Origin: Methylomonas koyamae
GTDB taxonomy: Bacteria > Pseudomonadota > Gammaproteobacteria > Methylococcales > Methylomonadaceae
NCBI RefSeq assembly: GCF_006483455.1
Contig: NZ_PPPU01000003.1
Location: forward strand, 109,461-173,460
Direction of reading: 5' to 3'
DNA: 64,000 nt
Each line of letters begins with the position of its first letter. Positions within the stretch are counted from its first letter, which is position 1. The translations under genes were made by a program, and so were the position numbers. A model generated the notes under the pieces. The model made no database searches and was not told the DNA's origin. It was given only the letters and a program-made list of their open reading frames with translations. Positions 8,726 to 17,024 of the stretch are shown one piece after another.

Positions 8726-9503
8726 TACGGCGCTGTTGGACAAGGCTAAAGTCCGGCAGTCGTTTGCCGCCGCGGCCGATGGTTACGATGCGTTGGCCGG
8801 TTTGCAGCGCCGGGTCGGCGAGACCTTGTTGGCAAAATTTCCCTGCGCCGGCCTGGCTCAACCAGTGTTGGATATCGGTTGCGGTACCGGCTTTCTGACC
8901 CGGCATTTGGCTAGCCGGGCGCCGGCCGCCGTGGCGCTGGATATCGCTGTGCCGATGTTGCAAGCCGCGCAGCGAAACTGTGCCGGCTTGCCGCTTGCTT
9001 ACGTCTGTGCCGATGCCGAGTGCTTGCCGTTCCGGAATGACAGTATCGGCCAAATCTATTCCAACTTGGCGGTGCAGTGGTGCGAGGATTTGAGCGCGCT
9101 GCTGGGCGATTGCCGGCGAGTATTGTGCCCCGACGGTCGTTTGGTGTTGTCGACTTTCGGTCCGCGGACCTTGGCGGAATTGAAAGCGGCGTGGAGCCAA
9201 GTCGACGACTTTGCTCACGTCAACGAGTTTTACAGTACCGACCAGATAGGTCAATTCCTGGCAGCGTCCGGTTGGCGCCGGTTCGAACTGGAAACCGAGT
9301 TAATCACCCAGTCATATCCGTCGGTGATGGCGCTGATGCGCGAGCTGAAAGGAATCGGCGCGCACAACGTCAGTACTTACCGTAATCCGCGGCCGACCAG
9401 TCGGGCGGCGTTGCAAAGCATGATTGCCCATTACGAATCGGCGATGGCCGGCGGCGAGATTGTTGCCAGTTATGAAATTATTTATCTACGAGCGATGCGA
9501 TGA
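8718..9503 (+). CDS. bioC: Malonyl-ACP O-methyltransferase
   Basis: A 261-residue class I SAM-dependent methyltransferase that starts the BioC-BioH route to pimeloyl-ACP. Motif I is VLDIGCGTGFLTRHL; the post-I acidic residue lies in VALDIAVPML; QSYPSVMALMRELKGIGAHN is a BioC C-terminal signature. It lies between bioH and bioD with overlaps on both sides. Confidence 0.95.
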   Translation: MTDTALLDKAKVRQSFAAAADGYDALAGLQRRVGETLLAKFPCAGLAQPVLDIGCGTGFLTRHLASRAPAAVALDIAVPMLQAAQRNCAGLPLAYVCADAECLPFRNDSIGQIYSNLAVQWCEDLSALLGDCRRVLCPDGRLVLSTFGPRTLAELKAAWSQVDDFAHVNEFYSTDQIGQFLAASGWRRFELETELITQSYPSVMALMRELKGIGAHNVSTYRNPRPTSRAALQSMIAHYESAMAGGEIVASYEIIYLRAMR

Positions 9504-10195
9504 AGATCGGATATTTTGTCACCGGTACCGATACCGATATCGGTAAAACCTGGGCCACTGCCGCATTGTTGCGCCGTTTCCGACGCGAGGGTTATGCGGT
9601 TGCGGGGATGAAGCCGGTAGCGGCCGGTTGCGAACGCCATGGCGACAAATGGCAAAACCAAGATGCGTTGCTGTTGATGCAAAATGCATCGGTCGACGTG
9701 GAATACGAGTTGGTCAATCCGTATGCCTTTGAACAGCCGGTGTCGCCGCATTTGGCCTGCTGCGGCGAAACCGTTGAGCCGGCACAGATCCTGGCAACTT
9801 TCGGCGCTTTGCAGCAGCGGGCTCAAGTCGTTTTGGTCGAGGGTGCGGGGGGCTGGTATTCGCCGATGAGCTTAACTTTGGATAACGCCGGATTGGCTGG
9901 GATATTGGGGCTGCCAGTGCTGGTTGTGGTCGGTATCAGGCTCGGTTGCCTGAATCACGCGCGGTTGACGGTGCAGGCCGTCGTTGATTCCGGCTTGCGC
10001 TGTGCCGGCTGGATTGGTGTGCAAATCCTCGAAAATATGCCGTACTTTGCAGAAAATGTGGCGTATTTGCAGGAGGCGCTGCCGGCGCCGTTTCTGGGTG
10101 TCTTGCCCTATTCGGAGACTGGCGATTTTGAATTTTTGTCAAGCGGCCTGCAGTTGCCAACCTGGCAAAATATTGATCTGCATCAAGAAAATTAA
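9500..10195 (+). CDS. bioD: ATP-dependent dethiobiotin synthetase
   Basis: A 231-residue ligase that closes the ureido ring of dethiobiotin. The P-loop is GTDTDIGKTWATAALL; KPVAAG and VEGAGGWYSP are typical substrate-binding segments. The start overlaps the bioC stop as ATGA. It is the last gene of the bio operon, 54 bases before the hemerythrin gene. Confidence 0.96.
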   Translation: MKIGYFVTGTDTDIGKTWATAALLRRFRREGYAVAGMKPVAAGCERHGDKWQNQDALLLMQNASVDVEYELVNPYAFEQPVSPHLACCGETVEPAQILATFGALQQRAQVVLVEGAGGWYSPMSLTLDNAGLAGILGLPVLVVVGIRLGCLNHARLTVQAVVDSGLRCAGWIGVQILENMPYFAENVAYLQEALPAPFLGVLPYSETGDFEFLSSGLQLPTWQNIDLHQEN

Positions 10196-10249
10196 GCGGC
10201 GGATGTTGAGAATGACGGCTCCATTACAACTATAACCAGGAGACGTTTT

Positions 10250-10645
10250 ATGGCTTTAATCACTTGGACCGCAGCACAATACGGCACCAACGTTGGCTTT
10301 GCCGATCAAGAACACCAAACTCTGTTCGGGTTGTTGAACAAGTTGTACGACGAAGCAACCGGCGGCGCGGCGCGGGCAACCGTCGGCGCTTCGTTGGATG
10401 CGTTGATCGCCTATGTGGTCGACCATTTCGCCCACGAGGAAAAGGAAATGCAAGCCAAGGGTTTCGGCGGTTACGAGCGGCATAAGGCCGAACACGATGC
10501 GTTGGTGGGTATTTGCGCCGATTTGCAAAAGAAATTCCATGCCGGTGAAGCCGACGTCACCGACGAGGTGGGGCAAATGGTGAAAGGTTGGCTGGATAGC
10601 CACATTCCGACTTACGATAAGGCTTATGCAGAAGTTTTAAGCTAA
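10250..10645 (+). CDS. Bacteriohemerythrin
   Basis: A 131-residue single-domain O2-binding non-heme di-iron protein. The conserved iron ligands appear in DQEHQTLF, HFAHEEKEM, ERHKAEHD and the C-terminal HIPTYDKAY. Its size matches the Methylococcus capsulatus bacteriohemerythrin, for which delivery of O2 to membrane methane monooxygenase has been proposed. A strong AGGAG precedes the ATG. It stands between the bio operon and the oxidase operon with its own terminator, so it may be separately transcribed. The link to O2 supply for oxidase or pMMO is inference. Confidence 0.92.
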   Translation: MALITWTAAQYGTNVGFADQEHQTLFGLLNKLYDEATGGAARATVGASLDALIAYVVDHFAHEEKEMQAKGFGGYERHKAEHDALVGICADLQKKFHAGEADVTDEVGQMVKGWLDSHIPTYDKAYAEVLS

Positions 10646-10676
10646 GTCAATCGCTGTTTGCGGCAGAACAGCCATG

Positions 10677-10712
10677 AAGGCTTGCGGGCAGCAATGTCCG
10701 TGAGCCTTTTTT
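10677..10712 (+). terminator. Rho-independent terminator after hemerythrin
   Basis: Imperfect stem from AAGGCTTGCGGGCA and TGTCCGTGAGCCTT, ending in TTTTTT. Confidence 0.75.
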
Positions 10713-10893
10713 ATGTGCATAGTGTACAAACGGGAAAAGCTCTTCTGGTCTGCCGGGGAGTCATGGGTTAAAATTGCCCAGTTTATTTATGACAATTATC
10801 TGTAAAGGGAGTTTGTTGTCTGTTTGGTGTCGGGCGGCAAGATTACAACGATATAACGCATACAAGTTTATAACTACCAATGGGGGCTGCTCC

Positions 10894-12024
10894 GTGAAGA
10901 AAACTAAGCAACTGCTCGCATGTTCGGTTCTGATGGCTTTAGGGCTCGGATCGGCGCATGCGGACTACACACTCAATCTGACGAAAGGCGTGACCCAGCT
11001 CAGTAACGAGTTGTACGACCTGCACATGTTGATCATGTGGATCTGCGTGTTTATCGGCATCGCGGTATTTGGCACGATGTTCTATTCGATTTTCCATCAC
11101 CGTAAATCGAAAGGTCATAAAGCCGAGCAGTTCCATGAAAACACCACGGTCGAGATCATCTGGACTATCATCCCCACGCTGATTCTGGTCGGTATGGCGA
11201 TTCCGGCAACCAAAGCGGTGGTTGATCTGGACCGGACTCAAGAATCGGAAATGTCGATCAAGGTGACCGGCAAGCAGTGGTATTGGGACTACGAATATCT
11301 GGACAACGGCATTCATTTCGAAAGCCACTTGGACGAAGCCAGCGAACGCGTCCACCGCGTCAGCTCTATGGACCCGCGTTCGGTACCTAACTATCTGCTG
11401 AATGTCGACAAACCGTTGGTGGTTCCGGTCAAAAAGAAAATCCGTTTCCTGTTTACCGCGGCCGACGTGATCCATTCCTGGTGGGTTCCTGAACTGGGCT
11501 GGAAAAAAGACGCCAACCCCGGTTTTGTCAACGAGGCCTGGACTTACGTCGACAAGCCCGGTACCTACCGTGGTCAATGTACCGAATTGTGCGGCCGGGA
11601 CCACGGCTTCATGCCAGTGGTGGTGATTGCGATGGAGCAGGACCAATATGACGCCTGGGTGAAGGCGACTCTGGAAAAGCAAAACCAAGCCCCCGATCTG
11701 AGCGACCAAACCCGCAATTCGCTGATGGCCCATGGCGAATCGGTTTACCTGAGAAACTGCGTGGCCTGCCACCAGATCGACGGCAAAGGTATTCCGGGCT
11801 GGTTTCCGGCTTTGAGCGGCAGTGCCAAAGTGACCGGCAACATGGATCAGTTGATCGGCTTTATCCAAGCCGGTACCAGCAAAATGCCGGCCTTCCGCAA
11901 GCTGCCCGACAACGAGTTGGCCGAGCTGATTACCTATATCAGAAACGCTCCGGCGCTGGGTAACAACGTGGGTGATGAAATTCAGCCCAACAAAATCACA
12001 CCCAAATGGGACGATGATGAGTAA
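10894..12024 (+). CDS. coxB: Cytochrome c oxidase subunit II with C-terminal cytochrome c domain (caa3 type)
   Basis: 376 residues from a GTG start (10894) chosen because a signal peptide follows directly (cleavage after AHA, residue 23) and a G-rich ribosome-binding site precedes it. Two membrane helices at about 48-70 and 88-110 are followed by the CuA cupredoxin domain with ligands C229, C233, H237 and M240 in QCTELCGRDHGFM. A fused class I cytochrome c domain has CVACH at 289-293 and a distal Met in TSKMPAF. This subunit accepts electrons from cytochrome c. First gene of the cox operon. Confidence 0.97.
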   Translation: MKKTKQLLACSVLMALGLGSAHADYTLNLTKGVTQLSNELYDLHMLIMWICVFIGIAVFGTMFYSIFHHRKSKGHKAEQFHENTTVEIIWTIIPTLILVGMAIPATKAVVDLDRTQESEMSIKVTGKQWYWDYEYLDNGIHFESHLDEASERVHRVSSMDPRSVPNYLLNVDKPLVVPVKKKIRFLFTAADVIHSWWVPELGWKKDANPGFVNEAWTYVDKPGTYRGQCTELCGRDHGFMPVVVIAMEQDQYDAWVKATLEKQNQAPDLSDQTRNSLMAHGESVYLRNCVACHQIDGKGIPGWFPALSGSAKVTGNMDQLIGFIQAGTSKMPAFRKLPDNELAELITYIRNAPALGNNVGDEIQPNKITPKWDDDE

Positions 12025-12077
12025 TTCGTTGATGTACGCATTGAACTCATTTTCTAATTTTTGCTGAGGTATAAAAC

Positions 12078-13694
12078 ATGACTGCTGTCGTAGCTGAACA
12101 TGATGATCATCACGATCACCACGATCACGGCCCGGAGAAGGGCATTCTAAGGTGGATAATTACCACTAACCATAAGGACATCGGTACCCTGTACTTGGTA
12201 TTTGCACTGGCGATGTTCTTCGTTGGCGGGACCATGGCGCTGATCATTCGCTCGGAATTGTTCGAGCCCGGATTGCAATTCGTCGATCCGAACTTCTTTA
12301 ACTCGATGACCACCATGCACGCGCTGGTGATGGTGTTCGGCGCGGTCATGCCGGCATTCGTCGGTCTGGCGAACTGGATGATTCCGATGATGATCGGCGC
12401 GCCGGATATGGCGTTGCCGCGGATGAACAACATGAGCTTCTGGATGCTGGTCGCCGGCGTTTTATTGCTGGCGAGCACACTGTTCATGGAAGGCGGTGCG
12501 CCTGCCGCCGGTTGGACTTTGTATCCGCCGTTGGTATTGCAAACCGGAAAAGCGTTTCCGTTTGCGATTTTCTCGGTACACATGTTGGGTATTTCTTCGA
12601 TCATGGGTGCGATCAATGTAATCGCCACCATCTTCAACATGCGCGCTCCCGGCATGACCCTGATGAAAATGCCGTTGTTCGTCTGGACCTGGCTGATCAC
12701 CGCATTCCTGCTGATCGCGATCATGCCGGTATTCGCTGGCGCGGTAACCATGTTGTTGACCGATAAATTTTTCGCAACCAGCTTCTTCGACGCGGCTGGT
12801 GGCGGCGACCCGGTGTTGTACCAACACATTTTCTGGTTCTTCGGTCATCCTGAAGTGTACGTGATGATTCTGCCGACCTTCGGCGTGGCGTCTACCATCA
12901 TTCCGGTATTCGCCCGTAAACCGCTGTTCGGTTACGCCTCCATGGTGTATGCGACCGGTGCGATTGCCTTCCTGTCGTTCATCGTTTGGTCTCACCACAT
13001 GTTTACCGTCGGTCTGCCGATTGCCGGTGAGTTGTACTTCATGTATGCGACGATGCTGATCGCCATTCCGACCGGGGTAAAAGTCTTCAACTGGACTGCA
13101 ACCATGTGGAAAGGCTCGATGACTTTCGAAACACCGATGTTGTTTTCGATTGCGTTCGTGGTGCTGTTCACGATGGGTGGTTTCACCGGCTTGATGATGT
13201 CGGTGGCGCCGGTGGATTTCCAATACCACGACACTTATTTCATCGTTGCTCACTTCCACTACACGCTGGTACCGGCGTCGGTCTTCATCCTGATGGCCGC
13301 CGGCTATTTCTGGCTACCTAAGTGGACCGGAAATATGTACAACGAGAAAATCGGCAAACTGCATTTCTGGTTGTCGGCGATTTCGGTCAACATCCTGTTC
13401 TTCCCGCAACACTTCCTGGGCCTAGCCGGCATGCCGCGTCGGATTCCGGATTACGCGGTCCAGTTTGCTGATTGGAACATGGTGTCCAGTATCGGCGCCT
13501 TCATTTACGGTTTCAGTCAGTTGTTGTTCGTCTATATCGTAATCGACACGATTCGCGGCGGTACCGGCGAGAAAGTCAGCGACGAAGTTTGGGAAGATGC
13601 CAGCAAACACAGTCTGGAATGGACCGTGCCTTCGCCTGCGCCTTACCACACCTTTACTACTCCACCGGAAAAAATTCCGACCGAGCATTTCTGA
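12078..13694 (+). CDS. coxA: Cytochrome c oxidase subunit I
   Basis: A 538-residue twelve-helix heme-copper oxidase catalytic subunit. The His-Tyr cross-link site HPEVY (in [14 protein letters not shown]) and the CuB and heme ligands in WSHHMFTVG and VAHFHYTLV are intact. The N-terminus is histidine-rich ([10 protein letters not shown]). It reduces O2 to water and pumps protons. It lies between coxB and the small assembly gene. Confidence 0.98.
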   Translation: MTAVVAEHDDHHDHHDHGPEKGILRWIITTNHKDIGTLYLVFALAMFFVGGTMALIIRSELFEPGLQFVDPNFFNSMTTMHALVMVFGAVMPAFVGLANWMIPMMIGAPDMALPRMNNMSFWMLVAGVLLLASTLFMEGGAPAAGWTLYPPLVLQTGKAFPFAIFSVHMLGISSIMGAINVIATIFNMRAPGMTLMKMPLFVWTWLITAFLLIAIMPVFAGAVTMLLTDKFFATSFFDAAGGGDPVLYQHIFWFFGHPEVYVMILPTFGVASTIIPVFARKPLFGYASMVYATGAIAFLSFIVWSHHMFTVGLPIAGELYFMYATMLIAIPTGVKVFNWTATMWKGSMTFETPMLFSIAFVVLFTMGGFTGLMMSVAPVDFQYHDTYFIVAHFHYTLVPASVFILMAAGYFWLPKWTGNMYNEKIGKLHFWLSAISVNILFFPQHFLGLAGMPRRIPDYAVQFADWNMVSSIGAFIYGFSQLLFVYIVIDTIRGGTGEKVSDEVWEDASKHSLEWTVPSPAPYHTFTTPPEKIPTEHF

Positions 13695-13762
13695 TTCGGT
13701 TTTAGCGATGCCGGTTGACCGCTCCATCGGAATGTTCCCGATGGAGCGTCTCGAGGAGCAAC

Positions 13763-13861
13763 ATGGATATTAAAAAGAAAAACATTTTGACGGCGGTGGT
13801 GTTGGCAGCAATTGCGATAACCATCTACGTGTTGGCGGTCATCAAGGCCATGTCGCAATGA
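13763..13861 (+). CDS. 32-residue single-helix membrane protein, cytochrome oxidase small assembly type
   Basis: ATG at 13763, preceded by GAGGAGCAAC, encodes MDIKKKN, then a hydrophobic helix (ILTAVVLAAIAITIYVLAVI) and KAMSQ. The stop overlaps the ctaG start (ATGA). Short one-helix proteins at this position between coxA and ctaG are annotated in other proteobacteria as cytochrome oxidase small assembly proteins. The position and coupling are strong; the function is inferred. Confidence 0.75.
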   Translation: MDIKKKNILTAVVLAAIAITIYVLAVIKAMSQ

Positions 13862-14403
13862 GCGACGATGGTTTAGATAAAAAAAATACTCGTTTGGCGG
13901 TGAAGCTGGTTTTGTTCGCCGCAATGATGTTCGGATTCGGTTATGCCCTGGTTCCGCTCTACAACGTGTTATGCGATTTGGTAGGGCAGAATGCCAAAGT
14001 CGAGACCTTGGCAAAACAGGAAACGGCGTTCCAACCTGAGCAAAACCGCGAGGTGACGATGGAGTTTCTGACGTCGTTGAACCGGTCGGTGCCGATGGCG
14101 TTCAAGGTCGAGACGCCGAGCTTGAAAGTGCATCCGGGGCAGTATTACTCGGTGGGCTTTTATGCCAAGAATCTGAGCGAGCGCCGGTTGAAGGTTAGGG
14201 CGGTAGCAACTTATTCGCCGGGCCAGGTCAAGGATTACGTGACCAAAGTGATTTGTTTCTGCGAATTGGAGCAAATCTTCGAGCCGAACGAAGAAAAGAA
14301 TATGACCGTACGTCTGGTGGTGGATCCCAAGCTCCCGGAACGCTATAAAACCATTACGCTGTCTTACACTTTTTTTGAAATTACTGAAAATTCTGAAAAT
14401 TAA
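13858..14403 (+). CDS. ctaG: Cytochrome c oxidase assembly protein CtaG/Cox11
   Basis: A 181-residue protein with an N-terminal membrane anchor (about 16-36) and a periplasmic Ig-like copper-binding domain. The copper motif CFCELEQ is intact, with the upstream cysteine in VLCDLVGQ. It delivers copper to the CuB site of subunit I. Overlaps the preceding 32-aa gene by four bases. Confidence 0.96.
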   Translation: MSDDGLDKKNTRLAVKLVLFAAMMFGFGYALVPLYNVLCDLVGQNAKVETLAKQETAFQPEQNREVTMEFLTSLNRSVPMAFKVETPSLKVHPGQYYSVGFYAKNLSERRLKVRAVATYSPGQVKDYVTKVICFCELEQIFEPNEEKNMTVRLVVDPKLPERYKTITLSYTFFEITENSEN

Positions 14404-14417
14404 CGAAGGGGAAGGTT

Positions 14418-15293
14418 ATGTCGACAAACACAGCTTATTACATCCCGCATAAAGCCACGTGGCCGGTGATGGCAACTGCCGGCTTGATGCTGACGCTGGC
14501 GGGCTTTGCCAACTATTTGAACGGTAACTCGGCCGGTTCCGGCATGATGATTACCGGCTTACTGGTTTTCATTGCAATGCTGGGAGCCTGGTTTGCGTTG
14601 CAAGCTACCGAGAGCGAGTCCGGCATGTACAACCACGGCGTCGGTATTTCCTACCGGATGGGCATGATGTGGTTCATTTTTTCGGAAGTCATGTTCTTTG
14701 CCGTATTCTTCGGCGCGTTGTGGTATACCCGCAACCTGTCGGTGCCCTGGTTGGGCGAAACCGGCCCCGTCAGCGGTCCGGGTCGCTCCACTCACGAGAT
14801 ATTGTGGCCTGCTTTCCAAGCGGTATGGCCCACCAACGGCCCGGGCAAAGTCGGCGGCGATTTCGAACCGATGGGCGCCTTCGGGTTGCCGTTCTTGAAT
14901 ACCCTGATTCTGTTGACCAGCGGCGTCACTTGCACTTGGGCTCACCACGGCTTGTTGGCGAAAAATCGTAGCCAATTGATCAAAGGCTTGGCGGCAACTG
15001 TTGGTTTGGGCTTTTTGTTCGTGGTTTTCCAAGCCAGCGAGTACCATGAAGCGTATGCCGAAATGGGGTTAACTTTGGGCTCCGGCATCTACGGTTCGAC
15101 CTTCTTCATGCTGACCGGTTTCCACGGTTTTCACGTCTGCGTCGGCGCGATCATCTTGTCGGTAGTCTTGTTCAGAAGTTGGAAAGGCCACTTCACACCG
15201 GAAAACCATTTTGCCTTCGAAGCGGCCGCCTGGTACTGGCACTTCGTCGACGTGGTCTGGTTAGGCTTGTTCGTGTTCGTTTACCTGCTGTAA
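14418..15293 (+). CDS. coxC: Cytochrome c oxidase subunit III
   Basis: A 291-residue seven-helix subunit. Family features include the FFGALWYTRN and GSTFFMLTGFHGFHV segments and the C-terminal WYWHFVDVVWLGLFVFVYLL region. It stabilises the catalytic core and proton uptake. Last gene before a strong terminator; no subunit IV gene follows it here. Confidence 0.97.
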   Translation: MSTNTAYYIPHKATWPVMATAGLMLTLAGFANYLNGNSAGSGMMITGLLVFIAMLGAWFALQATESESGMYNHGVGISYRMGMMWFIFSEVMFFAVFFGALWYTRNLSVPWLGETGPVSGPGRSTHEILWPAFQAVWPTNGPGKVGGDFEPMGAFGLPFLNTLILLTSGVTCTWAHHGLLAKNRSQLIKGLAATVGLGFLFVVFQASEYHEAYAEMGLTLGSGIYGSTFFMLTGFHGFHVCVGAIILSVVLFRSWKGHFTPENHFAFEAAAWYWHFVDVVWLGLFVFVYLL

Positions 15294-15311
15294 ATCCAAG
15301 CACCACCCAAT

Positions 15312-15348
15312 AAAAAGCGCGGTCTTTGCGGATCGCGCTTTTTTTTTG
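15312..15348. terminator. Terminator between coxC and the convergent DUF2909-like gene
   Basis: Stem AAAAAGCGCG/CGCGCTTTTT with a run of T on the plus strand and A on the other side, so it can serve both coxC and the convergent gene. Confidence 0.85.
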
Positions 15349-15355
15349 TTCGAAA

Positions 15356-15616
15356 TCAGGGGTTGGACGGGTTGGTCGAGGCTGGAGGAGCGTTGTGTAT
15401 GCGTATGCCGATGCCGTGAGGCTGGATCAGGCCGGTGGCCAAGGCGAGAAACAATAAAATGAAGACGCCCAACGATACGCCGATCCTGACGGTTAAGGCC
15501 TTTGCCGTTTTTTTCGAATCTTCGTCGTCCTTGTGTTTGACAATGTGGAACAAGGCGGAGCCGAGGCTGGCGACAATCGCAATGAATGCGGCAATGATGA
15601 GGATTTTGATGGGCAT
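15356..15616 (-). CDS. Small twin-helix membrane protein (DUF2909-like)
   Basis: An 86-residue protein with two membrane helices (about 4-26 and 44-64) joined by a charged HIVKHKDDEDSKKTAK loop, followed by a Pro/Asn-rich tail. A twin-TM protein on the opposite strand between coxC and surf1 is a conserved arrangement in gammaproteobacterial cox loci and matches DUF2909. A role in oxidase assembly or insertion is inferred from position only. Confidence 0.75.
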   Translation of the reverse strand: MPIKILIIAAFIAIVASLGSALFHIVKHKDDEDSKKTAKALTVRIGVSLGVFILLFLALATGLIQPHGIGIRIHNAPPASTNPSNP

Positions 15617-15696
15617 GTCGGCGAAACCGGATAAAAATAAACATTTTCGGCGAATAAACTGCGCTTGCCAATAGCGGATAACGGTTGGAAAACAAT

Positions 15697-16440
15697 ATGG
15701 TCAGATTCAAATTTTTCGGGGTCGAGTTTCAGTTCGCCTGGCCGATGTTGGCCGGCTATCTGCTGCTGGTCGGGTTGTTGTGCAATTTGGGCTTTTGGCA
15801 ATTGCGGCGCGGTGCTGAAAAGCAAAATCTGTTGGATGCGCAGCAGGCGGCGTTGTCTGCTCCGGCCTTGGATTTAAACGGCAATGTGTTAATCGACGTA
15901 GCGGAGTACCGTTACCGTCCGGCGACCCTGAACGGACATTACGATCACGCGCATCAGATTTTGCTCGACAATCAGGTCTTGGACGGTAAAGCGGGTTATC
16001 TGGTGTTGACGCCGTTTTTGCCCGGCAACGGTCAGGCCGCCGTTTTGATCAACCGGGGTTGGATTGGAATGGGCGTTTCGCGCGACACGGCGCCCGATCT
16101 GAGCGTAGTCGGCCAAATCGGGGAAGTTACGGGAAGGATCAACCGCTTTCCGGAGCCCGGTATCCGCTTGCAGGGCGCCGAAGTACCCGGCGATAGTTGG
16201 CCGGTGAGGGTACAAGTGATCGATACCCGGCTATTGGCCGAGAAAATGGGGTACGCCCTGGCCGATTACCAAATCGAATTAAGTCCGGATCAACCCGCCG
16301 GTTATCGCCGCGAATGGAAGACAGCGGTGACGATCCCGCCTGAAAAACACCGGGCCTATGCAGTACAATGGTTCGGTTTAGCGTTGACCTTAACCGTGCT
16401 ATTGGTTTGGCACAGCAGCCGTAATACACATCGTGGATAA
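15697..16440 (+). CDS. SURF1 family oxidase assembly protein
   Basis: A 247-residue membrane protein with helices near both ends (about 11-31 and 222-242) and a periplasmic domain between. GFWQLRRGAEK after helix 1, LDNQV and LINRGWIG are SURF1 motifs. SURF1 helps heme A insertion into subunit I. Start ATG 15697 is chosen over a TTG at 15685. Its stop codon lies inside the start region of the next gene (GTG at 16433). Confidence 0.93.
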   Translation: MVRFKFFGVEFQFAWPMLAGYLLLVGLLCNLGFWQLRRGAEKQNLLDAQQAALSAPALDLNGNVLIDVAEYRYRPATLNGHYDHAHQILLDNQVLDGKAGYLVLTPFLPGNGQAAVLINRGWIGMGVSRDTAPDLSVVGQIGEVTGRINRFPEPGIRLQGAEVPGDSWPVRVQVIDTRLLAEKMGYALADYQIELSPDQPAGYRREWKTAVTIPPEKHRAYAVQWFGLALTLTVLLVWHSSRNTHRG

Positions 16441-17020
16441 ACAACATCGTAAAAACCGCATCACTATTTTGGTGATTTTCGCCATGTCGGTAATTCCGTT
16501 CGGCATTGCCTGGTATCTGGCGAAGCATCCTGACGCCGTGCGTCTGGGTACCAACCACGGCGAGTTGATCAGTCCGCCGTTGGTCACGGACGCGGCGGAG
16601 TTTTCCGGGGCCGATCCTTTTTCCGCAGAGCATATCGGCGAGTTGAAAGGACATTGGATCTTGGTTAATCCGGTGGCCGGCGAATGTGGCGAAACCTGCC
16701 GCGTGGCACTCCATAAAACCAACCAAATCGGCTTGATGATGGGTAAGGACATTGCCAGAATCCGGCGCCTGGCATTGCTATTCGATAACAAACTGCCGCT
16801 ACCGGCCGAGTGGCGCGAAGACGGGCGTCTGCTGAAGGCTGCGCCTGCGCCAAGCTTGCAACAAAAAATCACAACAATAAATCCAAGTCCGCTACCGGAT
16901 GGTAGCCTGCTGATCATGGATCCGTTGGGCAACGTAATGATGAAATACGCGCCCGGTTACGATCCGTATCAGGTCAGAGACGACTTAGGCAAGTTACTCA
17001 GAATTTCACAAATCGGTTGA
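16433..17020 (+). CDS. Cytochrome oxidase assembly-factor-like protein (degenerate SCO/thioredoxin fold)
   Basis: A 195-residue protein with an N-terminal anchor (about 10-28) and a periplasmic domain. GHWILVNPVAGECGETC resembles the SCO copper-chaperone CxxxC segment, but the cysteines are spaced as CGETC, and the C-terminal MDPLGNVMMKYAPG also fits a thioredoxin-like fold. Equivalent genes sit between surf1 and ctaA in other gammaproteobacteria. GTG start overlapping surf1 by eight bases. Confidence 0.75.
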   Translation: MDKQHRKNRITILVIFAMSVIPFGIAWYLAKHPDAVRLGTNHGELISPPLVTDAAEFSGADPFSAEHIGELKGHWILVNPVAGECGETCRVALHKTNQIGLMMGKDIARIRRLALLFDNKLPLPAEWREDGRLLKAAPAPSLQQKITTINPSPLPDGSLLIMDPLGNVMMKYAPGYDPYQVRDDLGKLLRISQIG

Positions 17021-17024
17021 TCAC

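Noticed and set aside
12462..13259. 265-codon minus-strand ORF opposite coxA
   Set aside because: Antisense shadow of subunit I with low-complexity Arg/His residues.
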